From an uncultured Bacillaceae bacterium (GTDB lineage: Bacteria; Bacillota; Bacilli; Bacillales; Caldibacillaceae), in contig CALGAD010000135.1 of the NCBI GenBank assembly GCA_937951955.1, positions 1 to 38,866 of the forward strand: 38,866 nucleotides of DNA, read 5' to 3'. The notes under the pieces were generated by a model, which saw only the letters and a program-made list of their open reading frames with translations, was not told the DNA's origin and ran no database searches. How positions within the stretch are numbered: position 1 is the stretch's first letter; every line of letters starts with the position of its first letter. The position numbers and the translations under genes were made by a program. Shown here one piece after another: positions 23,961-32,213 of the stretch.

Positions 23961-25088
23961 ATGGACTTCCAACAATTAAAAGAAGACATTATTGCGTTTA
24001 GCCGAACAATCGGTATCGATAAAATTGGGTTTACAACAGCAGATCCCTTTACGACATTAAAGGCGAGATTGATTAGACAGCGGGAATTGAATTACCATTC
24101 GGGATTTGAAGAGCCGGATATTGAAAAACGGACAAATCCCGCTTTAATTTTTGATAAGCCCGCGTCCATCATCTCCATCGCCCTGGCCTATCCTAGCCGG
24201 ATGAAAGAAAATGTCCGCGGTGTTAAAGGCGCCAGACGGGGGATTTTTGCCCGCGCTTCTTGGGGGCAGGATTATCATGATGTGTTACGGGATCGGCTTG
24301 AAAAATTGGAAGAATACATTGTTTCCCGTTATCCAGAAGCACGCTGTAAATCCATGGTGGATACGGGAGAACTGGCAGACCGGGCTGTAGCGGAAAGAGC
24401 GGGGATTGGCTGGAGCGGTAAAAATTGTGCGATCATCACGCCGGAATTCGGCTCCTTCGTTTATTTGGGGGAGATGATCACGAATATCCCCTTTGAACCG
24501 GATGAACCGCTGGAAAGCCAGTGTGGCGACTGTACGAAATGCCTCGATGCCTGTCCGACAGGGGCGTTAGTACAGGGCGGGCAAATTAATGCGAAAATTT
24601 GCCTTTCTTATTTAACCCAAACGAAGGATTCCTTCCCGGAAGAATATCGCGGTGTTTTAGGGAATCGTCTCTACGGTTGTGATACATGTCAGCAAGTCTG
24701 CCCCTTCAATCGGGGTGTCGATTTTCATATTCATGAAGAATTTGAACCGGATCCGGAAGAGGCGAAACCGTTACTGAAACCTTTATTAGGAATCAGCAAC
24801 CGGGAATTTAAAGAAAGATTCGGTCATATGGCCGGTTCCTGGCGCGGGAAGAAGCCGATTCAGCGCAATGCCATTTTAGCAATCGCTCATTTTCGTGATG
24901 AATCGGCCCTGGAAGAATTACGGGAAGTGATTATAAAAGATCCGCGTCCGATGATTCGTGCAACGGCTGCTTACGCCCTGGGGAGAATCGCCAATGATGA
25001 GGCCAGGTCCATTTTATTATCTGCCCTGGCGAAAGAAAAAGAGGATGAAGTGATCACGGAAATTCAAAAGGCACTCGAACAATTTTGA
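23961..25088 (+). CDS. queG: Epoxyqueuosine reductase QueG
   Basis: This 375-residue cobalamin-dependent enzyme reduces epoxyqueuosine to queuosine in tRNA, the last step of the pathway. It carries two 4Fe-4S clusters: C188, C191, C194, C198 (CGDCTKCLDACP) and C214 with C240, C243, C247 (CDTCQQVCP). The catalytic aspartate is D134 in VDTGELADR. HEAT-like repeats follow from about residue 300. ATG is preceded by TTAGGGAGATG. It opens the queG-yhbB-trmL cluster, two of whose members act on tRNA. Confidence 0.95.
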   Translation: MDFQQLKEDIIAFSRTIGIDKIGFTTADPFTTLKARLIRQRELNYHSGFEEPDIEKRTNPALIFDKPASIISIALAYPSRMKENVRGVKGARRGIFARASWGQDYHDVLRDRLEKLEEYIVSRYPEARCKSMVDTGELADRAVAERAGIGWSGKNCAIITPEFGSFVYLGEMITNIPFEPDEPLESQCGDCTKCLDACPTGALVQGGQINAKICLSYLTQTKDSFPEEYRGVLGNRLYGCDTCQQVCPFNRGVDFHIHEEFEPDPEEAKPLLKPLLGISNREFKERFGHMAGSWRGKKPIQRNAILAIAHFRDESALEELREVIIKDPRPMIRATAAYALGRIANDEARSILLSALAKEKEDEVITEIQKALEQF

Positions 25089-25141
25089 GTTATTTTTTCA
25101 TCTTTGACATACCTTTTATAGTGGAGAAAGGGTGTGTCAGG

Positions 25142-26011
25142 ATGATCAAACAATTACAAAATTTACTCGAGCGCCGGGTCGACGAATTAGTCAATAATAA
25201 AAAGAGCAAGGACCGAAAAGTCGTCCGGAAATTGGAATTGTTAAATAAACGCAACGCACAATTGCTGAGAACGAAGGCAAAGGGGAAAGTCCGCAAAAAA
25301 AATGAAACCGATCAGCGGACAGAAATTAAGTATGATGTTCACTTTTTATACGTTATTAAACAAAAAGACTCCGTGATTGTTGAAGAAGAAGTGGAAGAAC
25401 GAACTGCGGTTTTTTATAATGGAAAACTCATGTCTGATAAGGAAAGCGTACCTGAACAAGCAAATGCGGGGAAATTCCTGAAGTTCACCAGTGATGAAAC
25501 AAACGATCTTACCCGGCAAACGTATATTTACGATCGGCTAAAGGCGGTCCAGTATGCCGAGCGCTGGTGGAACGACTATAATCCTGCTTTTCGCAAGTTT
25601 ACGGATGATTGCACGAACTATATCTCCCAATGCCTCTATGCCGGTGGCGCACCGATGCGGGGTTACCCCAATCGGTCGCAGGGCTGGTGGTATCGCGGTG
25701 ATAATTGGAGCTACAGCTGGGCTGTTGCCCATTCTTTGCGCTGGTATCTGGGCACGTCCAAAACAGGTCTGCGGGCCAGGGAAGTCGCAGATCCCCGGGA
25801 ATTGCAATTAGGGGATGTTATTTGTTACGACTTTGAAGGCGACGGTCGTTTCAACCATAATACCATCGTGACGGCAAAGGATGCGAACGGGATGCCCCTG
25901 GTGAATGCCCATACGTCGAATAGCCGGATGCGTTACTGGTCGTATGAAGATTCGACGGCCTATACAGAAAATATCCAGTATAAGTTTTTTACAATTGTCG
26001 ACGATTCTTGA
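25142..26011 (+). CDS. yhbB: YhbB, putative amidase-domain protein
   Basis: The 289-residue protein has a highly basic N-terminus rich in K/R and a C-terminal putative amidase domain (Amidase_6 type) from about residue 135. The latter reads AVQYAERWWNDYNPAF, then DDCTNYISQCLYAGG with the likely Cys nucleophile, and RFNHNTIVTAKD with the likely His. The family is linked to sporulation and cell-wall amide chemistry, but substrate is unproven. No signal peptide is visible. The start is ATG 25142, seven bases after AAAGGGTG; the frame extends upstream into queG without a ribosome site. Confidence 0.87.
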   Translation: MIKQLQNLLERRVDELVNNKKSKDRKVVRKLELLNKRNAQLLRTKAKGKVRKKNETDQRTEIKYDVHFLYVIKQKDSVIVEEEVEERTAVFYNGKLMSDKESVPEQANAGKFLKFTSDETNDLTRQTYIYDRLKAVQYAERWWNDYNPAFRKFTDDCTNYISQCLYAGGAPMRGYPNRSQGWWYRGDNWSYSWAVAHSLRWYLGTSKTGLRAREVADPRELQLGDVICYDFEGDGRFNHNTIVTAKDANGMPLVNAHTSNSRMRYWSYEDSTAYTENIQYKFFTIVDDS

Positions 26012-26070
26012 TTCATGTATGATTATGCCGGAAAAATAGATTCATTATAGAGATAGAAGAGGTGGAAATT

Positions 26071-26541
26071 GTGGCCAATCATGTCGTTTTATATCAACCA
26101 GAAATTCCAGCAAACACCGGAAATATCGCGAGAACTTGTGCGGGCACAGGTACGAAATTACATTTAATCCGTCCCCTCGGATTCAGTACGGATGACAAAA
26201 TGCTTAAAAGGGCGGGGCTTGATTACTGGCCATATGTTGACATTACGTATTACGATTCGATCGATGAATTTTTTGAAAAAAATGAGGGCGAATTTTACTA
26301 TATTGAAACTGACGGGGTCAAACCGTATTCGGATTTTGATTTTTCCGATCTAGAAAAGGACTATTATTTTATTTTCGGTAAGGAGACGAAAGGGTTACCG
26401 AAAGATTTGCTGGACAAAAATAAGGACCGGATATTGCGCATTCCGATGAACGATAAGATTCGCTCCTTAAATTTATCCAATACCGCAGCTATTTTAGTAT
26501 ATGAGGCATTAAGACAACAAAACTTCCGCGATTTAAAATAA
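26071..26541 (+). CDS. trmL: tRNA (cytidine(34)-2'-O)-methyltransferase TrmL
   Basis: The 156-residue SPOUT methyltransferase methylates the ribose of the wobble base in leucine tRNAs. Motifs: LYQPEIPANTGNIARTC near the N-terminus, LIRPLGFSTDDKMLKRAGLDYW, FGKETKGLP and RIPMNDKIRSLNLSNTAAI forming the knotted SAM site. The start is GTG 26071, five bases after AGGTGG; a GTG at 26062 would consume that site. It closes the queG-yhbB-trmL cluster. Confidence 0.94.
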   Translation: MANHVVLYQPEIPANTGNIARTCAGTGTKLHLIRPLGFSTDDKMLKRAGLDYWPYVDITYYDSIDEFFEKNEGEFYYIETDGVKPYSDFDFSDLEKDYYFIFGKETKGLPKDLLDKNKDRILRIPMNDKIRSLNLSNTAAILVYEALRQQNFRDLK

Positions 26542-26574
26542 CTGGCTGGAAAACTAGCCAGTTTTAATTTTTTC
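26540..26574 (+). terminator. Terminator of trmL
   Basis: AACTGGCT (26540-26547) pairs with AGCCAGTT (26556-26563), then TTAATTTTTT. It begins at the trmL stop codon. Confidence 0.85.
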
Positions 26575-26657
26575 GAAACATGTCTTATTTGCTTAATATA
26601 ATAAATTCTGATTAACTAAGTTTTGAGAAAGAGATACTGAATAAGGAGAGGACAGCA

Positions 26658-27407
26658 ATGAATGCAGTGATTGAAACGATTCTATCCCATCGCTCGGTTC
26701 GGGAATTTACCGATCAGAAACTGACGGAAGAACAAATTCAAACGATCGTCTCCTGCGCTCAGCGTGCATCGACATCAAGCTATATTCAAGCGTATTCCAT
26801 TATTGGTGTGACAGATGAAAAGAAAAAGGAAAAACTCGCCGAACTTTCAGGAAACCAGGGTTATGTCGCAAAAAGCGGCCATTTCTTTATTTTTTGCGCT
26901 GATTTTTACCGTCATCAACTCATCGGTGAGCTGGAAGATACCGATGTTATCCCGACAATCGAAACGACGGAAAAATTCATGGTGGGTTTGATCGATGCTG
27001 CCCTCGCAGCCCAAAATGCTGCCATTGCCGCGGAATCGATGGGGCTCGGTATTTGCTATATCGGGGGCTTGCGGAATAATCTTCGTGAAGTATGTGAACT
27101 TCTGGAAATCCCGGAGCGGGTCATTCCGTTATTCGGTTTAGTCGTCGGTTATCCGGCAAAAATCAATGAACAAAAACCGCGCCTGCCCTTCGAACATATT
27201 TATCATGAGAACGTTTATGACAGGAACAAAGATGTCCTGCAAAAACAACTGGAAGCGTACAATGAAACGGTGCGGAATTATTATGTAAAGCGAACCGGTG
27301 GAAAGCGGAACGACACCTGGACCGGACAAATGGCAAAAACCCTGGCAACGCCAACCCGGACATATATGCATGATTTTGTCCAGGAAAAGGGTATGAATAA
27401 ACATTAG
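26658..27407 (+). CDS. nfrA: NADPH-dependent nitroreductase, NfrA family
   Basis: The 249-residue FMN flavoprotein belongs to the NfrA/FRP group of oxygen-insensitive nitroreductases, exactly the length of B. subtilis NfrA1 and NfrA2. FMN contacts are visible at SHRSVREFTDQ (10-20), QRASTSSYIQAYS (35-47) and GICYIGGLRN near 134. The C-terminal tail with WTGQMAKTLATPTR is typical. It reduces flavins, quinones and nitro compounds with NADPH. ATG follows AAGGAGAGGA. Single gene ending in a hairpin. Confidence 0.9.
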   Translation: MNAVIETILSHRSVREFTDQKLTEEQIQTIVSCAQRASTSSYIQAYSIIGVTDEKKKEKLAELSGNQGYVAKSGHFFIFCADFYRHQLIGELEDTDVIPTIETTEKFMVGLIDAALAAQNAAIAAESMGLGICYIGGLRNNLREVCELLEIPERVIPLFGLVVGYPAKINEQKPRLPFEHIYHENVYDRNKDVLQKQLEAYNETVRNYYVKRTGGKRNDTWTGQMAKTLATPTRTYMHDFVQEKGMNKH

Positions 27408-27445
27408 TTGCTCCGGGCAATAAATCTATATTTGCATAAAAAAAT

Positions 27446-27475
27446 GGTGCCGGCATAGACTGGCACCTATTTTTT
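27446..27475 (+). terminator. Terminator of nfrA
   Basis: GGTGCC (27446-27451) pairs with GGCACC (27462-27467), followed by TATTTTTT. Confidence 0.75.
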
Positions 27476-27569
27476 ATCAAAATTGTGAGAGGGGCATTTG
27501 TTACAAAATGAAATGAACCACTGTTTAATGGTTAATCACAAGGAATTATGCTTAGAAAAAAATGATTTT

Positions 27570-27668
27570 TTACCTCTTATATGTACGTGGTTTATCCTCA
27601 TAACCTGCTGTAAACATGGCAATTAAAAATGCAAGGGCTACCCCTAAAATGATCAGTGTCCGCCACAT
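27570..27668 (-). CDS. Predicted 32-residue single-pass membrane peptide
   Basis: The peptide starts MWRTLIILGVALAFLIAM and ends with a charged tail EDKPRTYKR. This gives one membrane helix over residues 4-22 and a basic cytoplasmic or surface tail. AAGGGAG lies nine bases before the ATG, and a perfect TATAAT on the minus strand (about 27724-27719) could be its promoter. I do not recognise a named family. It sits on the strand opposite nfrA and prkA, in an otherwise empty 460-base gap, which makes chance less likely. Function unknown. Confidence 0.6.
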   Translation of the reverse strand: MWRTLIILGVALAFLIAMFTAGYEDKPRTYKR

Positions 27669-27880
27669 CGATGATTTCTCCCTTCCCTGAATTTTCCCTA
27701 ACCGATTTTAAGTATAATTTATTATACCTTACTTTTCTGAAAAGATAAAACAATTGTACATTGGATTTTTCCTAATCATTTTTTCTTGTACGGGTACATA
27801 TAAGTATTCGTATAGATAAAGAAAGTCCGGGAAATAGCATGCCCGAGGGTTGATTATTTACGAATGGGGTGGAATTTTTC

Positions 27881-29776
27881 ATGTCTATTTTAGACAAAAT
27901 CGCGAGAATCCGGGAAGAAGAGGAAAGGTTAAGATGGGAAGGCACATTTGCCGAGTATCTGGACATTGTGAAGGAAAAACCTTGGGTCGCTCAATCAGCT
28001 CACGCCCGTATTTATAATATGATTAAGGATGCTGGGGTTGAAGAAGTCGATGGCCGGAAAATTTATAAATTTTTTAGCCATGAATTATACGGACTGGATG
28101 AAGCATTAGAGCGGTTAGTGGAGGAATATTTTCACCCGGCAGCCAAACGTCTGGACGTCAGGAAACGGATATTGCTCTTAATGGGTCCGGTGAGCGGTGG
28201 TAAATCGAGTCTGGTCACTTTGTTAAAACGCGGTTTGGAAGCATACTCTCGCACCGATCGGGGAGCGGTCTATGCGATAAAAGGATGTCCGATGCATGAA
28301 GATCCGTTGCACTTGATTCCCCCCGAATTGCGGGATGATTTTTACGAAGAATATGGCATTCGCATAGAAGGCAGCCTGTCCCCCTTAAACACCATGCGTC
28401 TTGAACAGGAGTATGGCGGACGGATCGAAGATGTAATGGTAGAACGAATCTTCTTTTCAGAGGATAAACGGATCGGGATCGGTACGTTCAGTCCATCGGA
28501 TCCGAAAAGCCAGGATATTGCTGATTTAACAGGCAGTATCGATTTTTCCACCATCGCCAAATACGGTTCGGAATCAGATCCGCGCGCGTATCGCTTCGAC
28601 GGCGAGTTAAACAAGGCGAATCGCGGCATCATGGAATTTCAGGAAATGTTAAAAAGTGATGAGAAATTTTTATGGCACTTACTCTCTTTAACACAAGAAG
28701 GAAACTTTAAAGCTGGACGTTTTGCCCTCATCAGTGCCGATGAGTTAATTGTTGCCCATACGAACGAAGCGGAATATCGCTCCTTTATTTCCAATAAGAA
28801 AAATGAAGCCCTCCATTCCCGAATTATCGTCATGCCGATCCCTTACAACTTGAAAGTCTCCGAAGAAGAAAAAATTTACGAAAAAATGATCCGTGAAAGT
28901 GATGTGAAAGATGTCCATATCGCGCCCCATACGTTGCGGGTAGCGGCGATGTTCACAATTTTAACGAGACTGAAAGAGCCGAAACGGGGCGATATTGATT
29001 TAATCAAGAAAATGCGCCTTTATGATGGAGAAAGTGTCGAAGGATTCAGTTCGATCGATGTTGAGGAACTGAAAAAGGAATATCCGGATGAGGGAATGGA
29101 CGGGATTGATCCTCGCTACGTATTCAACCGCATTTCCTCAGCGATTATTAAAAAAGATACGAATTCAATTAACGCATTAGATGTACTCCGTTCATTAAAA
29201 GATGGCCTCGATCAACATCCATCCATCACGTCAGAATTAAAAGAAAAATATTTAAATTTCATCTCCCTCGCCCGGAAAGAATACGATGAGATCGCGAAGA
29301 AAGAAGTACAGAAAGCATTCGTCTATTCCTATGAAGAATCAGCAAAAACATTGATGGATAATTATTTAGATAATGTCGAAGCTTACTGTAATAAAACAAA
29401 GCTGCGCGACCCTTTAACCGGTGAGGAAATTAATCCGGATGAAAAATTAATGCGCTCGATTGAAGAGCAAATCGGTATTTCAGAAAATGCCAAAAAGGCC
29501 TTCCGTGAAGAAATCTTAATCCGCATTTCGGCTTACGCCCGCAAAGGGAAAAAATTCGATTACAACTCCCATGATCGTCTGCGGGAAGCCATTCAGAAAA
29601 AATTATTTGCCGATTTGAAAGATGTAGTAAAAATCACGACATCGACAAAAACGCCCGATGAGCAACAGTTAAAGAAAATCAATGAAGTGATCGCGCGGTT
29701 AATCGACGAATACGGCTATAACTCGACATCGGCTAATGAATTGCTCAGATATGTCGGTAGCTTGTTGAACCGTTAA
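27881..29776 (+). CDS. prkA: PrkA, AAA+ serine protein kinase / protease family
   Basis: The 631-residue cytosolic protein has an AAA+ ATPase part with Walker A GPVSGGKSS (102-110) and a C-terminal PrkA domain, matching B. subtilis PrkA in length. Typical segments are MHEDPLHLIPPELR, EFQEMLKSDEKFLWHLL and HSRIIVMPIPYNLK. PrkA works in sporulation, described first as a protein kinase and later as an ATP-dependent protease affecting the sigma-K stage. The start is ATG 27881, eight bases after GGGGTGG; an in-frame GTG at 27869 destroys that site. It usually travels with yhbH and spoVR; spoVR is absent here. Confidence 0.94.
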   Translation: MSILDKIARIREEEERLRWEGTFAEYLDIVKEKPWVAQSAHARIYNMIKDAGVEEVDGRKIYKFFSHELYGLDEALERLVEEYFHPAAKRLDVRKRILLLMGPVSGGKSSLVTLLKRGLEAYSRTDRGAVYAIKGCPMHEDPLHLIPPELRDDFYEEYGIRIEGSLSPLNTMRLEQEYGGRIEDVMVERIFFSEDKRIGIGTFSPSDPKSQDIADLTGSIDFSTIAKYGSESDPRAYRFDGELNKANRGIMEFQEMLKSDEKFLWHLLSLTQEGNFKAGRFALISADELIVAHTNEAEYRSFISNKKNEALHSRIIVMPIPYNLKVSEEEKIYEKMIRESDVKDVHIAPHTLRVAAMFTILTRLKEPKRGDIDLIKKMRLYDGESVEGFSSIDVEELKKEYPDEGMDGIDPRYVFNRISSAIIKKDTNSINALDVLRSLKDGLDQHPSITSELKEKYLNFISLARKEYDEIAKKEVQKAFVYSYEESAKTLMDNYLDNVEAYCNKTKLRDPLTGEEINPDEKLMRSIEEQIGISENAKKAFREEILIRISAYARKGKKFDYNSHDRLREAIQKKLFADLKDVVKITTSTKTPDEQQLKKINEVIARLIDEYGYNSTSANELLRYVGSLLNR

Positions 29777-29780
29777 AACG

Positions 29781-29810
29781 TTCCGGACCGTCTGGTACGG
29801 AATTTTTTTT
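29781..29810 (+). terminator. Terminator of prkA
   Basis: TTCCG (29781-29785) pairs with CGGAA (29798-29802), and an inner ACC/GGT helix lies within. Eight T residues follow. Confidence 0.85.
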
Positions 29811-29921
29811 GACTTCAAAAATTAGTGGAGGAAAATATAGGGATAAAATTACTGAACAATGCGTGCGGTTAAGAAGGAGTTGGCAGCACTAGATCACGAT
29901 GTGATTGATTATGGAATTCGA

Positions 29922-29963
29922 AAAAGGCTACAGGGATCAAAAGACATTTTCCTGTAGCCTTTT
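29922..29963. terminator. Strong isolated hairpin in the prkA-yhbH gap
   Basis: AAAAGGCTACAGG (29922-29934) pairs perfectly with CCTGTAGCCTTTT (29951-29963). The minus strand continues with TTTTT after the stem, the plus strand does not. No gene is seen directly upstream on either strand. Confidence 0.6.
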
Positions 29964-30020
29964 CACAAATGATGATCCATTTCCTCGCAGTTTGTCCAGT
30001 GAAATAATCGAAATTCGAGT

Positions 30021-30048
30021 GAATTTTTGCTATAGGACTGCATAATAT
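30021..30048 (+). promoter_or_regulatory. Possible sigma-E promoter of yhbH
   Basis: GAATTTT (30021-30027) resembles the sigma-E -35 and CATAATAT (30041-30048) the -10, with 13 bases between. yhbH belongs to the sigma-E regulon in B. subtilis. Confidence 0.4.
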
Positions 30049-30171
30049 AGAATAATTCAAGGGATGTTATCCCTTTTGGGAGATAGCGAATGGAACTTCT
30101 GGCAGAGGGCAGACAGTATAGTCTATGCATGGCAAGGAAAAATTGTGTCAAAAAAATAAGGAGGGAATGGA

Positions 30172-31335
30172 ATGAAACCTTTGGATAAGAATCAATTTAC
30201 GATTTCTCAAGAAGACTGGTCCCTCCATCGTAAAGGCCATGAAGACCAAATGCGACATAAGGAAAAGGTCCAGGAAGCGATCAAAAAGAACTTGCCCGAT
30301 TTAATCACTGAAGAAAGCATAATATTATCAAACGGTAAAAATGTGATCAAAATTCCAATCCGCTCTTTGGATGAATATAAAATTCGTTATAACTACGATA
30401 AAAATAAACATGTCGGCCAGGGAGATGGGGACAGTCAAGTTGGCGATGTGATTTATCGGGAAGGCGAAGGAGCGGCAGGCCCCGGAAAAGGGCAGGGAGC
30501 CGGAGATCAGCCGGGTGAGGATTATTACGAAGCGGAAATTTCCCTGGAGGAAGTGGAAGAAGCGTTATTTAAAGAACTGGAACTGCCGAATTTGCAGCAA
30601 AAGAAAGAGCACGATCTCGTTGTGGAGGATATTGAGTTTAATGATATCCGGAAAACAGGACTGATGGGGAATATCGACAAAAAGAAGACGCTCTTAGCAG
30701 CCTTTAAACGGAATTCATTGCAAGGCAATCCAGGTTTCCATCCAATTTTTCCCGAAGATCTTAAATTTAAAACGTGGAACGAAGTGAAAAAACCCGAGTC
30801 CAAAGCGGTCGTATTAGCGATGATGGATACGAGCGGCTCCATGGGACAGTGGGAAAAATATATGGCACGCAGCTTTTTCTTCTGGATGACGCGCTTTTTG
30901 CGCACAAAATATGAACGGGTCGAGATTGAATTTATTGCCCATCATACCGAAGCGAAGGTTGTAACGGAAGAAGAGTTCTTTAAAAAGGGAGAAAGTGGTG
31001 GAACGATCTGTTCATCCGCGTATCGCAAGGCGCTGGAACTCATTGATGAAAAATACCATCCAACCCATTACAACATCTACCCGTTTCATTTTTCCGATGG
31101 AGATAACCTGTCCTCTGATAATGGTCGCTGTCTACAACTGGTGAAAACATTGATGGACCGGTCCAATATGTTTGGCTATGGAGAAGTGAACCAATACAAT
31201 CGTCATTCCACACTGATGTCAGCCTATCGTTCGATAAAAGACGAACGGTTTCGCTATTACATTCTCCGGCAAAAATCCGATGTGTATTATGCGATGAAAA
31301 CGTTCTTCCAAAGTAAAGAACATGCATATTCATAA
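30172..31335 (+). CDS. yhbH: Sporulation protein YhbH (UPF0229, VWA-like)
   Basis: The 387-residue protein of the UPF0229 family has a basic N-terminus, a low-complexity Gly/Asp/Glu-rich linker (about 80-120) and a von Willebrand A-like domain. The domain carries a MIDAS-type motif MDTSGSMGQWE (218-228) and GGTICSSAYRKALELI further on. The family is regularly encoded with PrkA and SpoVR and acts in sporulation in Bacillus (YeaH in enterics). AAGGAGGG lies six bases before the ATG. Molecular role is not known; metal-dependent binding to a PrkA partner is plausible. Confidence 0.92.
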   Translation: MKPLDKNQFTISQEDWSLHRKGHEDQMRHKEKVQEAIKKNLPDLITEESIILSNGKNVIKIPIRSLDEYKIRYNYDKNKHVGQGDGDSQVGDVIYREGEGAAGPGKGQGAGDQPGEDYYEAEISLEEVEEALFKELELPNLQQKKEHDLVVEDIEFNDIRKTGLMGNIDKKKTLLAAFKRNSLQGNPGFHPIFPEDLKFKTWNEVKKPESKAVVLAMMDTSGSMGQWEKYMARSFFFWMTRFLRTKYERVEIEFIAHHTEAKVVTEEEFFKKGESGGTICSSAYRKALELIDEKYHPTHYNIYPFHFSDGDNLSSDNGRCLQLVKTLMDRSNMFGYGEVNQYNRHSTLMSAYRSIKDERFRYYILRQKSDVYYAMKTFFQSKEHAYS

Positions 31336-31352
31336 TGGTGTAACCTTGTTCA

Positions 31353-31379
31353 CCCCTGAATCAGGGGCTTTTTTCTTTT
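31353..31379 (+). terminator. Terminator of yhbH
   Basis: CCCCTG (31353-31358) pairs with CAGGGG (31362-31367) round AAT, then TTTTTTCTTTT. Confidence 0.88.
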
Positions 31380-31545
31380 AGTGAGAAACTGAAGGTCGAC
31401 TGATAAATTTACATTATGATACTTTGAAATAATACATAGGGTTAGTGTGGGAATTGGAATATATTCTGGCAATTTAGTTGAATTGATGGTTGGCTTTTGA
31501 TCAGACTTCACTTAAAAATTTACAACCATTCGCAATGCAATATGT

Positions 31546-31574
31546 TTGTAATGTAACATAACCTTTGCTAAAAT
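31546..31574 (+). promoter_or_regulatory. Sigma-A promoter of the recombinase gene
   Basis: TTGTAA (31546-31551) and TAAAAT (31569-31574) are 17 bases apart. It is embedded in the inverted repeat at 31551-31589. Confidence 0.6.
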
Positions 31575-31589
31575 TTACTTATGTTACAT
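31551..31589. repeat. Inverted repeat over the recombinase promoter
   Basis: ATGTAACATAA (31551-31561) and TTATGTTACAT (31579-31589) are exact reverse complements 17 bases apart, so their centres lie 28 bases apart. One arm covers the promoter spacer, the other the start of transcription. Each arm also contains its own near-palindrome (ATGTnACAT). It looks like a repressor operator; no known Bacillus box fits. Confidence 0.7.
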
Positions 31590-31606
31590 GAGCGGAGGGG
31601 AATTGC

Positions 31607-32170
31607 GTGGAGTACGTTGATCCGATCAAAGATGTCGAGCAAATCAACTTGATGAAATCCATTTTACGCAAGTCTTCTTTACGGGATTATGTGTTTTTTG
31701 TATTAGGCATCAATACCGGTATCAACGTTGGTGATTTGTTACAGTTATCGGTGGCCGATGTTTGGGACGGACAACATGCGAAGCAATTCTTGCGATTACG
31801 TGATTGCAAAACGGGGAAGGAAAAAACCTTTTACTTGAATGATAAAGTGAGAGAAGCCTTGGAAGAATATATTGTCCATGAACGCTTGCAGCAAGGTGAC
31901 TATTTGTTTAAATCGCGAAAAGATAACCTGCCGATCAGCCGCCAGCAAGCTTATCGCATTATCAAGAAGGCTGCTATCCAGGCAGGGATAAAAGGAAGAA
32001 TCGGGACCCATTCATTGCGCAAAACATTTGGCTATCATGCTTATCTGAAAGGTGTTGCCATTTCACTACTGATGGCCATCTTTAATCATCATTCCCCTAG
32101 CGAAACTCTCCATTATATTGGTATCGATAAAAAGGAAAACATTCCGATAAAAATCGATGTGAATTTATAA
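31607..32170 (+). CDS. Small tyrosine recombinase/integrase-family protein
   Basis: The 187-residue protein consists almost only of the catalytic domain of tyrosine recombinases and lacks the N-terminal SAM-like DNA-binding domain of XerC/XerD. The C-terminal box HSLRKTFGYH (H-x-x-R) and FNHHSPSETLHYIGI (His and nucleophile Tyr) are intact. The first catalytic arginine, usually in TGLRxSDLL, is replaced by Asn in NTGINVGDLL near residues 37-46. Translation starts at GTG after GGAGGGG. It resembles the YoeC-like small integrases of Bacillus. A role in DNA cleavage is uncertain. It stands alone between yhbH and the Usp gene. Confidence 0.85.
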   Translation: MEYVDPIKDVEQINLMKSILRKSSLRDYVFFVLGINTGINVGDLLQLSVADVWDGQHAKQFLRLRDCKTGKEKTFYLNDKVREALEEYIVHERLQQGDYLFKSRKDNLPISRQQAYRIIKKAAIQAGIKGRIGTHSLRKTFGYHAYLKGVAISLLMAIFNHHSPSETLHYIGIDKKENIPIKIDVNL

Positions 32171-32184
32171 ATGAAAAATGAAAA

Positions 32185-32205
32185 ACTCCACAAATCGTGT
32201 GGAGT
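32185..32205 (-). terminator. Terminator of the Usp gene
   Basis: ACTCCACA (32185-32192) pairs with TGTGGAGT (32198-32205). On the minus strand it is followed by TTTTCATTTTTC. Confidence 0.75.
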
Positions 32206-32213
32206 CTGGCAAA

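Larger units (their letters stand above)
29777..30171. other. Non-coding interval between prkA and yhbH
   Basis: It holds the prkA terminator, the isolated hairpin at 29922-29963 and a possible sigma-E promoter of yhbH. A 32-codon plus-strand frame (29859-29957) has no ribosome site and is not called as a gene. Confidence 0.6.

Noticed and set aside
23724..32170. Possible integrative element bounded by tRNA-Gly and the tyrosine recombinase
   Set aside because: The genes between are core Bacillus genes, and no copy of the tRNA 3' end was found near 31336-32213, so there is no visible attachment repeat.
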